A stretch of 60,000 nucleotides of DNA from Polytrichum commune (taxonomy: Eukaryota; Streptophyta; Polytrichopsida; Polytrichales; Polytrichaceae): assembly GCA_950295325.1 (NCBI GenBank), contig OX485804.1, positions 61,226,533 through 61,286,532 of the forward strand, written 5' to 3'. The position numbers and the translations under genes were made by a program. This document shows, one piece after another, positions 50,901 through 60,000 of the stretch (position 1 is its first letter; each line of letters opens with the position of its first letter). The notes beneath the pieces were generated by a model. That model made no database searches. It saw only the letters and a list, made by a program, of their open reading frames with translations, and was not told the DNA's origin.

Positions 50901-53900
50901 AAAAGTAAGTGGAGGGGAAATATCATGAAGGGACCCAACATATGGAATTGAGAAATGTATCACTGGCACACAATAAACCTCATGTGGTGGAAGCAAGCCG
51001 AGCTCGGCCTCGGGTGGGGGAGACTAACGAGAAAACACAATACACCTCGTTGAACTCCATAAGGGTGAAGACAATAGAAGCAAGGGGAAATACAGTGAAC
51101 ACACCCGAGTTTACATAAAGGCCATGTGCATTAGTGGCATGGAACATATTGATAACAACTAAATCAACATCAAATGATGGAAAACAATGAATGAACCCGA
51201 AAAAGAAATGTGTGCCAAGACCATCACGAACGACAACTGCCATAGTTCAAAGGGGGGGGGGGGCTCATGGTAGTGCCTTCTTGACGACAAGACATCTATC
51301 ACCACAACAAAACCAATACGCACAAGCCACTAGACCCTAAACCCAGGTAGCCATTACAATGTTACATAAAGTGTGCATAAGCTAACGTTAAAAAGTCTAT
51401 ACACATTTTTTTTTAGAAATTTGAGAACCTAACCATGACATATGACATACTGTGTATAAGGGAGACCTTTTGCCACAACATGAAACCATTGAAGTGAAAT
51501 GTTCTCAAATCTATAAACACAAACAATGGAACTAGAGATCACAAACAAATCCTACAAAGACAACATTATGTCCACTGTATGGATATGGACGCAATGTTTG
51601 CCTTTGAGGATCTCAAGAAGTTTGATGGTTGTTGCATATGACCTCCCTGGTGAACTTGCACTGATGATAGGGATGGTGCTCTTCTCCTGCGATGAAGTCG
51701 ACCAATCGATCCCACCTAATAACAACCAAGTGATTGTCTTTTTACTTGCCCTTTTCCGCATGTATTGTGATCAGTCCATATATATGATGTCTTCGGAACT
51801 AAACTCACCATGCGGCAAGTCTTGCAATCAATCCCTTAGAGCTGCAATTAGATGATCTTGTGTTGCCTTGAACGTATTTGGATCAGTGAGCATAATTGCA
51901 TCGTCTATCTCTTGCACGTATGTGCCTAGTAGTGATTGCCTTCGCCTGGAAGACATGCTTCAACACTACTCTAATAGTTGCAAAAAAAATTCATAATTGC
52001 CCCTGTTCTCTTGTTGGTCAGTTTTGATGTGTGCAGCTGGTTGGATACATACCCGCTCTTTATGTTGCTTACTAGCATGAAATTAAGCCAAAACCTAAAT
52101 GAAACAGATTCATCCACACACTCATCGCACTCCCTACTGACCTCAGTACACTCGCCAATCTGATATACATGCAATAGAATGATGTGATAACACACCCAGT
52201 ACATTGATCAGACATGTGCTTAGCAATGGGTATGCAAACTCTCACACTTCAAAAACCATGAATTATACTAGGGGTGCTACAATAGTATACAGATACAACA
52301 TGGATCTTGAGGACTGTCCATAGCCTGGAGTATTCCGTGTCCCTAAAACCTAATTGTTCAAACACTTGTATCTGTCCATGAATTGCATCCATCGCCATGC
52401 AGATCTCAGATCCAAAATACATGGAATTACAAAAGTGCTCATGTACTGCAGTCCATCCATTCATCCGTCCGTTGACAGGATTCATCCAAGGGATGGGCAT
52501 GGGAAAGTTTGTGGGCAGGGCACTGACAGGTGGGCCTGGCCACGCGTAAGGTGGGAGGGACCAGGCTTGTGGGGATACCTTTATTAACGTCCGCCCCATA
52601 GACACTTGCATGAAGGTCAAATGTTAAGCAGCCAACTTCCAGTAGGCACTGTTTTGGCACCAAACATAAACAACATATCATCTGAGCTTATCATCATCTC
52701 AGGCGCTTGATTCAATCTCGCGAGATTAATATGGGAGTGTCGAAGAAGGGGAAAATATCCCCTAGTCCTATTTTAATATTTAGTCACTATTTCTGCCAGC
52801 TCAGTGTTACTGCTTAGTCCCAAGAAAGTGGTATACAGAGTTAAACTCTTGATTTGTAACGTACTTTTCTGAGTTGCCTTGAAGTGAACCTAAACACACC
52901 ATTAACGCTTTTTGAGTATTCTAGACATCTCTCTGTATTGCATTGCCGCCAGCATTGTACCATGGTTGACATAATATGCAGCTTCCGACACGCAAGTGTG
53001 TACGGGATATGGGCGGTTGATTGCCAACCTTCTCCATCCAACACATGGCTGCACCAAAGATTTCAATTGCACTAAAAAAGCATTTGCACGACATCAACAT
53101 TCCCTGGTCATTAGGTGAAGGTAAGATTAGTTTGAATTTTTATTCGTGTCATGACAAAGAATGATTCCTCCCTCTTTCTTATGTCAACGATCCCTACAAG
53201 AAAGTAGACCTTGGAATATATGTAGAGTGCATAACGGTTCAGTGTTTCCTGAGCCTTGTGAGTACGGTATGGGCATTATAGAGGTATGATACCTACAATG
53301 TTATCTTGTGTCGGGTCTTTCAAGTAGAAGACAACAAAGATGATCCCCCTCCCATCACAAAGCCAGCCTGGGCCTACTCTATCCTCACTTGCTTGGTAGC
53401 CCCAGATTGCAAAGGTTGCAGACAAATATAAATAAATAAATAAAATAAAATAAAAAGTGACGCACGAACTCCGCAGATGGGTATACATTTGGGAAACTCA
53501 ATTTTGTACATCACCACCAACCTTTCCCCAAATGAATGGCATGATTCAGGACTTTTTAGAATCACTTATCATCTATATTTAAGTGACCTTATCAATCTTC
53601 TAGTTTAAGAAAATTGTACTTATAAAGTGCACCAACATCAACTGTAATGCTACATGAGAACTTACATAATTGGAATGTCCACTTGAGGTGGCAATGATGA
53701 AGGCACATGGTGATCTGAATATGGAACGCCAAGTCTAATATATATAATCATGAATCAAATTTGCACTGATCTAGGGGTATGTACAATGGTAGTCACTGTA
53801 GTGAGTCCTACTTGGAATCTGGTTCTACTTATTAAGTCACTGATGGATATTTCTGAAGGTATAATGTGGTTCAAAGTGAATGACATCTGCTTTTGAGAAC

Positions 53901-55897
53901 AAGAAAGAAGCAAAGAAATCCTCATCGTTCTTGCAGCTTACCTTTGCTGAAAACAAGATTCCATTTTGCATATCACAATTTAGAGAGGCACTGAATTACC
54001 AAAACCCACAGGCAGCAAAAAAAAAATTCTCCTGTATGTTCTGTCACAATTTAGAACAAGAATTGAGATTCCTTTGCTGAGTTTTGCAAGGCACTGATGC
54101 TTGCGTCAGGCATTCTCCCTTTCATTTGAGCTCCCTTTCTGTTCTATTTTAGTGATTTCTTGTCATGTCCCAAGAATGTTGTAAAATCAATTCAATTAGT
54201 AGACAGCTTTCATGCATAACAGGGGTGATTTGCAAGATCGATTAATCTTTGTGAGAGTAGGAAAGAGCATAATTTGTAACAACAAATTAATTTTGAACGA
54301 TTGAGGCATAGAGGAAAATTGCTATCACCAAACGGTGGACTCGCACAAGTTCACCATGGGGAAGTGTGGAAGTAAAGATTTTCATTCATATGCAAAAGGA
54401 GTGAGGATTAGCATGTCAGCAACACCAAGTTCTAATCCCTCCAGCTCATCGAAGACTACTCAAATGGAGCTGTTGGACTTGCATCTTACACTTTCTGTCA
54501 AAAAGATTGAATGAGTCTGATAGGTACATGGGTTCAATTTAAACTTGTCTTTATGCCCTCAGCGCAGAGAAGATTGACAGAGGATGAGGCAGGAGCTGAT
54601 CTGCTTGTGTTGTGTTTCCACGGCAATCTTAGCTTACATATGGACTATGGAGTCACAACTTTTGAATTGAGTTATAGCACCACATTTCAGGGGCAATTTA
54701 GAGGAATGCTTGGGCGGGCTTTGAGACAACAAATTTAAGCAACATAAAGAATGGCATCATCATAATATTATGTTGGGATGGCCTTGAATATTATCTCGAA
54801 ACTTACACATGCTCTGCTGATTATAATTGAATTATAACAAGAGAAAGCGATCTGCGAGTGCATCTGATATTTGGCGACCACAGTCGAGTATAATTATAAT
54901 TACTCAAGTAGTATGGAAGGCCTGGTCACATGAAGCTCCCGAACCAGTGTCCAGAGAGGTTTTGGGCAAAATCGGCTGAGATCCAAGTGATTCCAACTCC
55001 AACAGGTTGCATGTTGCCACAAGTGATGTCTTTAAGGTATATTTTATAGGTTTCTTTGAAATGTTTGGTGATTTGCAAAAATTCTTGAACTTGAAACAAC
55101 ACATCAGAAACTAATCAGTGAGTAGTTGAAGGGTATTAAATTGTGCGCTCTCAATGTCTTGGCTCCTTGTGCAGGTACTTGGAGCTGGTGTGAGGCAGTG
55201 TCTCACAAACTAAGGTCGTAAATGGTTACTTTTTCCTGTTCACTTTGGAATACAACTCCAATTTGCAAACTCCAAATTTTGGCTAATCCATGAATGGGGA
55301 TGGAGAAGCCAAGTTCACTCACAAAGACATATGGAGATGGCGATGGAGTCAACTCCGTCACGTAGCCTCCCCCTTCCCCCAAAATAATGTTGACTATTGA
55401 GTCTAAAAAAGTTAACAAATTTTGACGGCGTAATCCAATCTCTTTTAAATCCATGCCTTTTAGGTGTATGTTTTTAGATCACAATTGTCTATTTGAAAGG
55501 TAAAAAGTGAATTAACCCCACTTAACTTAGAGAAATATTACAAGATCACATGGTCAAGTCACTGGAAAATCCAACACTTTAGAAGGTGGAAACGGTGCAT
55601 ATCAATGGTTCATTTTTGTTGTATTATGTAGTAGAGTGCAGTGGGACAAAGCCAGTGGTAGCCCCCACCCACAATGCAACATCAACTTGGGAAGGTTTGC
55701 ATACAATTAGAATAATTGCCATAATCAGGTCTACTCAACCAAAAAAAATCCCATTTAATAAGCTTATGTCAAGGCTTATCACCACGTGGGCGTGCGGCCT
55801 ACCTAGGCACGCACAACTATGTTAAGGGGGTTAGCCAAGGGTTTCGAATTTGGGGCCTCACCAATCCCAAGTAGCCTAGCCACCAAGTCCACTCATC
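47906..55897. other. Gene-poor repeat-rich region
   Basis: No recognisable gene. It contains copies of dispersed repeats (48060-48262, 54950-55105, 55429-55530), a MITE-like segment (48701-48846), a G run at 51252-51263, AAATA-type runs near 53428-53457, and a locally GC-richer patch at about 52440-52600 of unknown nature. Open frames near 50555-50941 and 51526-51855 lack signatures. Confidence 0.4.
48701..48846 (-). repeat. MITE-like repeat, copy 1
   Basis: The reverse complement matches 59421-59565. Shared text includes CACTAAAT, CACCAATTCTAATTGTCTTG, TTGGTGACAC, and ACAAGGAATG in this copy with CATTCCTTGT in the other. The outer end carries ACTAAATA...TATTTAGTGTA, a small palindrome also present at 28324-28348. 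Confidence 0.65.
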
Positions 55898-57353
55898 ACC
55901 CGGGGGGTGCACATTTCATTCAAAACCAAGAATCACGTGCATTTGCAACATACTCTAAAAACCCCCTATATACATTTTGTTTGTTTTTTATTTATTGTAA
56001 ATTCAAGCAATACACATACAATTTTAATGATAAAAACACAAGTGACAATTTTTATGCATTAAAATTTTACATTCAAATATAGTCATTAACATAAGTATAC
56101 AAATATATTACTTGTGAATAACAATCTATCCCTATCATATGTAAAATACAAAACCCTAGCATTCATCATAAAGTTGTTGAAGACTTTTTCATCCCCCGGA
56201 TGTAGCTCATATTAAGCATCTAAGTCTATAATATATGTCATAGAAGCTAATGCAATTATTGTTACAATAAATCAGTAAGATCTTATTATTGTTTTCATGA
56301 AATGATTAATAAGATTGTAAGTCCACTTGTTGTTGGCCTTTATAATACCAACATAAGCCAAATCTCCATGTTTGATGGATGGTCCATCAAATCAATTGGA
56401 TCTCTATACTCCACCCAACGATTACCAAATTTTCTTGCATCTTATGAACCCTCCCAACAAACCAAACCTTAATTGGAGTTGATTTATTTGGTCTACCACA
56501 TTGTTGATGACTCTAGCTTCAGGTTTGTTCTTGTCTTGACTTTCCTTGCTTGCATCTTGTAATTATGATAGCAATCAAAACTCAAAGTATATTTTGAATA
56601 CAAAAAAAACTACTTGACCCATTTTATTTCACTTGTTGATTAGTCTTGACCATGCATGCTTTAATAATTACCACAACTTAATTATGAGACAAGACAACAT
56701 TTTGCTCTCTATTTAAAACCAAGATTTTAATTGATGAAAAAATTATCTATAAACATTGCTTGTTGCTTTCACAACCAAATACACAAACCACTGATGTGAT
56801 GAGTGCCCGAACAGTGGTGGGGGCAATGTGAAACACATGAAACAAATGAGGAAAGAGGTGTTTTGAGCACCTTTGCAATTTCAATGAATTTTTATGTTGG
56901 CCTTTGCAACAAGACCTTATTTTTTAGTCACCTAATGCTTGCAATTACTACTTGCATCAACCACCTACACGAACCATCCCCTTTGATCAACCTCCACAAA
57001 GAAGGCCGGCATGTTCCTCTTGCAACCCAAAGCAAGAAGTGGTCCCATTCTTAGCTCAACGACCCTCTTCCAAAACCCTAATATTGCCTCTTCCATACAT
57101 GCATGGATAAGATAAGAAAATGAGAAAATGATTCATCCTAGTCTCATCCAATTTTAAATACTTATCTCATAAAGTCTAGTGACACTACCATACAAGTACA
57201 AATGTTGTATATTTTCAAGACTTGTCCTACATACACGTACATAACTACGAGCTACAATTTGTGTAGCATGTGTATACACAGTACGGAAAAGTTCAAATGA
57301 ATACCCATGTTGTGCACTCACGTATACCCAAACGTGTCATGAAATCGGCACCC
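55898..57353. repeat. 1.45-kb dispersed repeat, copy B
   Basis: Direct-orientation partner of 44094-45546, 11.8 kb away. The flanks on both sides differ, so this is a dispersed rather than a tandem copy. The 83-codon frame at 56803-57054 is interrupted at the matching place in copy A, so it is not a conserved gene. Confidence 0.8.
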
Positions 57354-57849
57354 TTCGTGAGTCATCACACATGCACACATTGAGGTTGTTAACCAATTTA
57401 TTGTTTATTTTGAAGTAGCCATGTTTACTGTGAGATATCAAGGGGCCACAAAATGAGAGGCCGAACTCAATGAGGTATATTAAATTCTCTTATTAGTTAA
57501 AAATAATGATCCTTACCACAATAACCATCTTTGAGCTCAATGGAGCTTCTCAAACGAGCTCAAAAGTGGTTCCCTACCTCAGGAATCATCTTTGAGCTCA
57601 CTTGAGCTCGTCAAAGTTGGAAGATTTCTTTCACATTAATTGCATTATGTTATGTAAGTGATAATGTAATTTTAATTTATCACTATTTTTATGCATGTGT
57701 TGACTTGTTCACCTTAGTGGAGGCCCGTTAATTGGGGAATATATAATGTGGTTGCTCAATTGAGCACGAATCACATTGGCACAACAATGTTGGGGGAGGG
57801 AAGGGGGGGGGGGAGGGACTCTTCTTATCACATATGAATATTTATGAGT

Positions 57850-58850
57850 GCAAAAGGGGGTCTTATGAGAGGCATTCCAATATACATAGTAAACATAAGG
57901 GAGATGCATAATTTTTCTCTAGTGTATGAAAAGGCTATTAATTTTTTTGAAGTAAAGGCAGATGTACAAAGAGACCCTAAGGTTCAAAGAAATTGACAAT
58001 AAGTGTGCTAGTTTCATCCAATTTATATTTCATTTATTATTGTCCTATGGTAAGATTGTTCTTCCTCTTTAGTAAGCGCATATTTGTTTAAATGGCATAT
58101 TCTTGGTGATATGATATATTATGCCTCAAATGTTGTTCTATTGAATTTTTTCAAGAAAGTGGCCTATTTCAATGCGAAATGCAATTTTGTATATATGATA
58201 AAGATACATAAGTTTGAAAGAAAATTCGTATTAGAGAAATATGCTTACAATATGGAGATTAAAAAAAGAGCCCATGATTGTGATGTCTTCACCATATCAC
58301 ACACAATGAAAGTAAGAGTCGATTTTCTTCTTATGATGTTTGCCAACAGTGGAAATCGATATCATTTTAAGTTATCCATAAAAATATGCATGCTCATCAC
58401 ATCTGCAATTGAGAACTCCAAAAAAGTCCCCATTGCAGAATTGGGTAACATTTGGGCAAATTCATGGGCTAGAGGAAGCCTGATTATTGGTGTTGGCTAG
58501 TCATCCACATCATTCCCCTCCATTGGCTCTTCATTCAAGTAAAGATGATTGGCTTTGTTGTTAGTATCTCATCACTCAAACAACCCTGGGGGTGGATCTT
58601 TCATACCATGTATGAACTAACATGAATGTAAGAAATGGGTATTATTTGAGGCATTAGCGTACATAGTATACACCAAGGAAAGGTATTTTTTTCTCTAGCA
58701 TGTGCATTAAAAAAGGCTATTAATAATGTTGAAGTAAAAGTAGTCGTACAAAAAGGGGCCCTAGGGTTTAGAGAAAAAATTGACAATAGATTTGTTAGTT
58801 TCACCCAATTCATTTTTTCATCCATTGTTGTCATATGGTAATAGTCCTCA
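57850..58850 (+). repeat. Pair of ~220-bp direct repeats around an unassigned ORF
   Basis: 57850-58070 and 58630-58850 share AAAAGGCTATTAAT, TTGAAGTAAA, TTGACAATA and AGTTTCA(T/C)CCAATT in the same order, offset about 780 bp. Between them is a 138-codon AT-rich frame (58084-58500) with no motif I know. Short LTR-like repeats around a small core recall TRIM-type elements, but TG...CA ends, a primer-binding site and a polypurine tract were not identified, so this may be only a local duplication. Confidence 0.45.
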
Positions 58851-59420
58851 ATGACTACCTTGTCCATTCTTGTTGGGATGTGCATTTGATTCTAAGCTTA
58901 AACATTCGAGGCTCTTGTAGTGCTCATGAACTCCATTAAGTTTTGCTCTCCGGATTGTCGCTAAGTGCTCTTGTCTTTGTTTGCTTGATGCAATCGTTGC
59001 ATTACATGCTATGAATGACAAAACATTCAATGACTTTCTCATTGGGAAGTGAAAGTGGATTTTTTATATAGTAAATGCTTATTTAATTTAGTATTCTTAT
59101 TTTGTATATATAGGGGAGCCATTTATTACATTACATTGAAAAACTTAATATTAAATGCATGAGTCCATTTTCTAGCATGCGGTTGGTACATATACATTTG
59201 TTTTCTCTATAAAATTCTTGCACATAGGGGGTTTAATTTCATAGCGACCCACACATGTCATTTAAGTTCCCAACGAAGAATCCACCCCCTGGGCAAACAA
59301 CAACCTCTATTGCAAACCTACAAATAGAAAATCATTTTATTGATATACTACCTAAAAGAGAACAATCCAACATAAACCAAACTAATTTGTCAATGAATGA
59401 AGGCTAGAACAAGTGAGTGG

Positions 59421-59565
59421 TACACTAAATATGATATTTAGTGTCACCAATTCTAATTGTCTTGTTCAAAACTAATTGTAAACCGCGGTGTAGTGTCACC
59501 AACACTAAATGTTAACGCAACATTATGTGCCATTCCTTGTAATTTTTTGGGGGTATTATAAATAT
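59421..59565 (+). repeat. MITE-like repeat, copy 2
   Basis: Inverse-orientation partner of 48701-48846. It begins ACACTAAATATGATATTTAG, a palindromic end, and runs to GGGGGTATTATAAATATAC. Confidence 0.65.
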
Positions 59566-60000
59566 ACAATAATCTCCCGTTTAAGTACACACTTTGAACT
59601 GGAGCCGTTGATGTGCACTCAATTGGTAGGTGCATACTTTACTCATATCGCTTTGTAAACCCTCTGATTCAATGAATCGCAATGGGAAACAGATGAAACT
59701 TGAGACAACCCACTTGACCAAAGCCCAACAATGCGAAACCATTGCAAAGTTGAGCAAGCCAAACGTGCCAAGCAAGCAAGCATTGGGGCGGGAGGATTAA
59801 GTCACTGAAGGTGCCATCCAAAAAGTCTAAGACAATCGGGAGAACATACTACAACAAACAATGTTAATGTCTTATGATGCCAAAATCCCTAAACAGAAGT
59901 TGGAGAGATGTACGATGAACTGCGATGATCATTTGAGACGATTCAACGAAACGTTAACAAATTGACATTGAATGTCAAGCATAAAAATCAATGCATTCGT

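Larger units (their letters stand above)
57354..60000. other. Repeat-rich right end of the window
   Basis: Two diverged direct repeats (57850-58070 and 58630-58850) flank an unassigned 138-codon frame (58084-58500). A MITE-like copy lies at 59421-59565. No known gene; the last 400 bases show nothing I can identify. Confidence 0.4.

Noticed and set aside
50555-50941. 128-codon minus-strand frame
   Set aside because: Cys/Leu-rich without a recognisable domain; overlapping frames on the plus strand are equally open.
58084-58500. 138-codon plus-strand frame as a gene
   Set aside because: AT-biased codons and no motif; kept only as part of the direct-repeat finding.

Overview
This window is nuclear DNA of a land plant. 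It carries five recognisable protein-coding genes with many short GT-AG introns, telo-box-like AAACCCTAA motifs, AT-rich intergenic DNA and numerous degenerate transposon fragments. The gene complement (plant-type xylose isomerase, MTP8-type manganese transporter, Erv41/Erv46-type proteins) fits any streptophyte. My impression of a seedless lineage (bryophyte, lycophyte or fern) is a weak inference from intron style and repeat flavour.

Layout: (1) 67-4340, + strand: 3' two thirds of a xylose isomerase gene, running in from the left edge. (2) 5054-9416, - strand: a complete 7-exon MTP8-like Mn/Fe cation diffusion facilitator, tail-to-tail with gene 1; one intron holds a 344-bp foldback, another a tandem duplication, and a TIR element lies just upstream of its ATG. 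(3) 12549-15816, - strand: a complete 6-exon ZNHIT2-like HIT zinc-finger protein. (4) 18870-22368, - strand: a complete 11-exon Erv41/ERGIC2-like cargo receptor subunit. (5) 29734-35392, + strand: a complete 13-exon Erv46/ERGIC3-like subunit. Exon phases close in frame for all four complete genes (418, 479, 373 and 385 aa).

Genes 4 and 5 are head-to-head and encode the two different subunits of the heteromeric Erv41-Erv46 ER-Golgi cargo receptor. That linkage is the most notable gene-level observation. The right 24.6 kb (35.4-60 kb) has no gene I can recognise: it holds a young foldback element with 9-bp target duplications (37595-38781, Mutator-like by inference), a 1.45-kb repeat present twice, several diverged MITE-like families and tandem repeats. 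One unassigned two-exon candidate is at 47354-47905.

I found no convincing undescribed multi-gene system. The items best worth checking are the Erv41/Erv46 linkage, the Asp-to-Glu change in the MTP8 metal site, the two GC-AG introns, the foldbacks, and a dispersed ~130-bp repeat family that also occupies introns.
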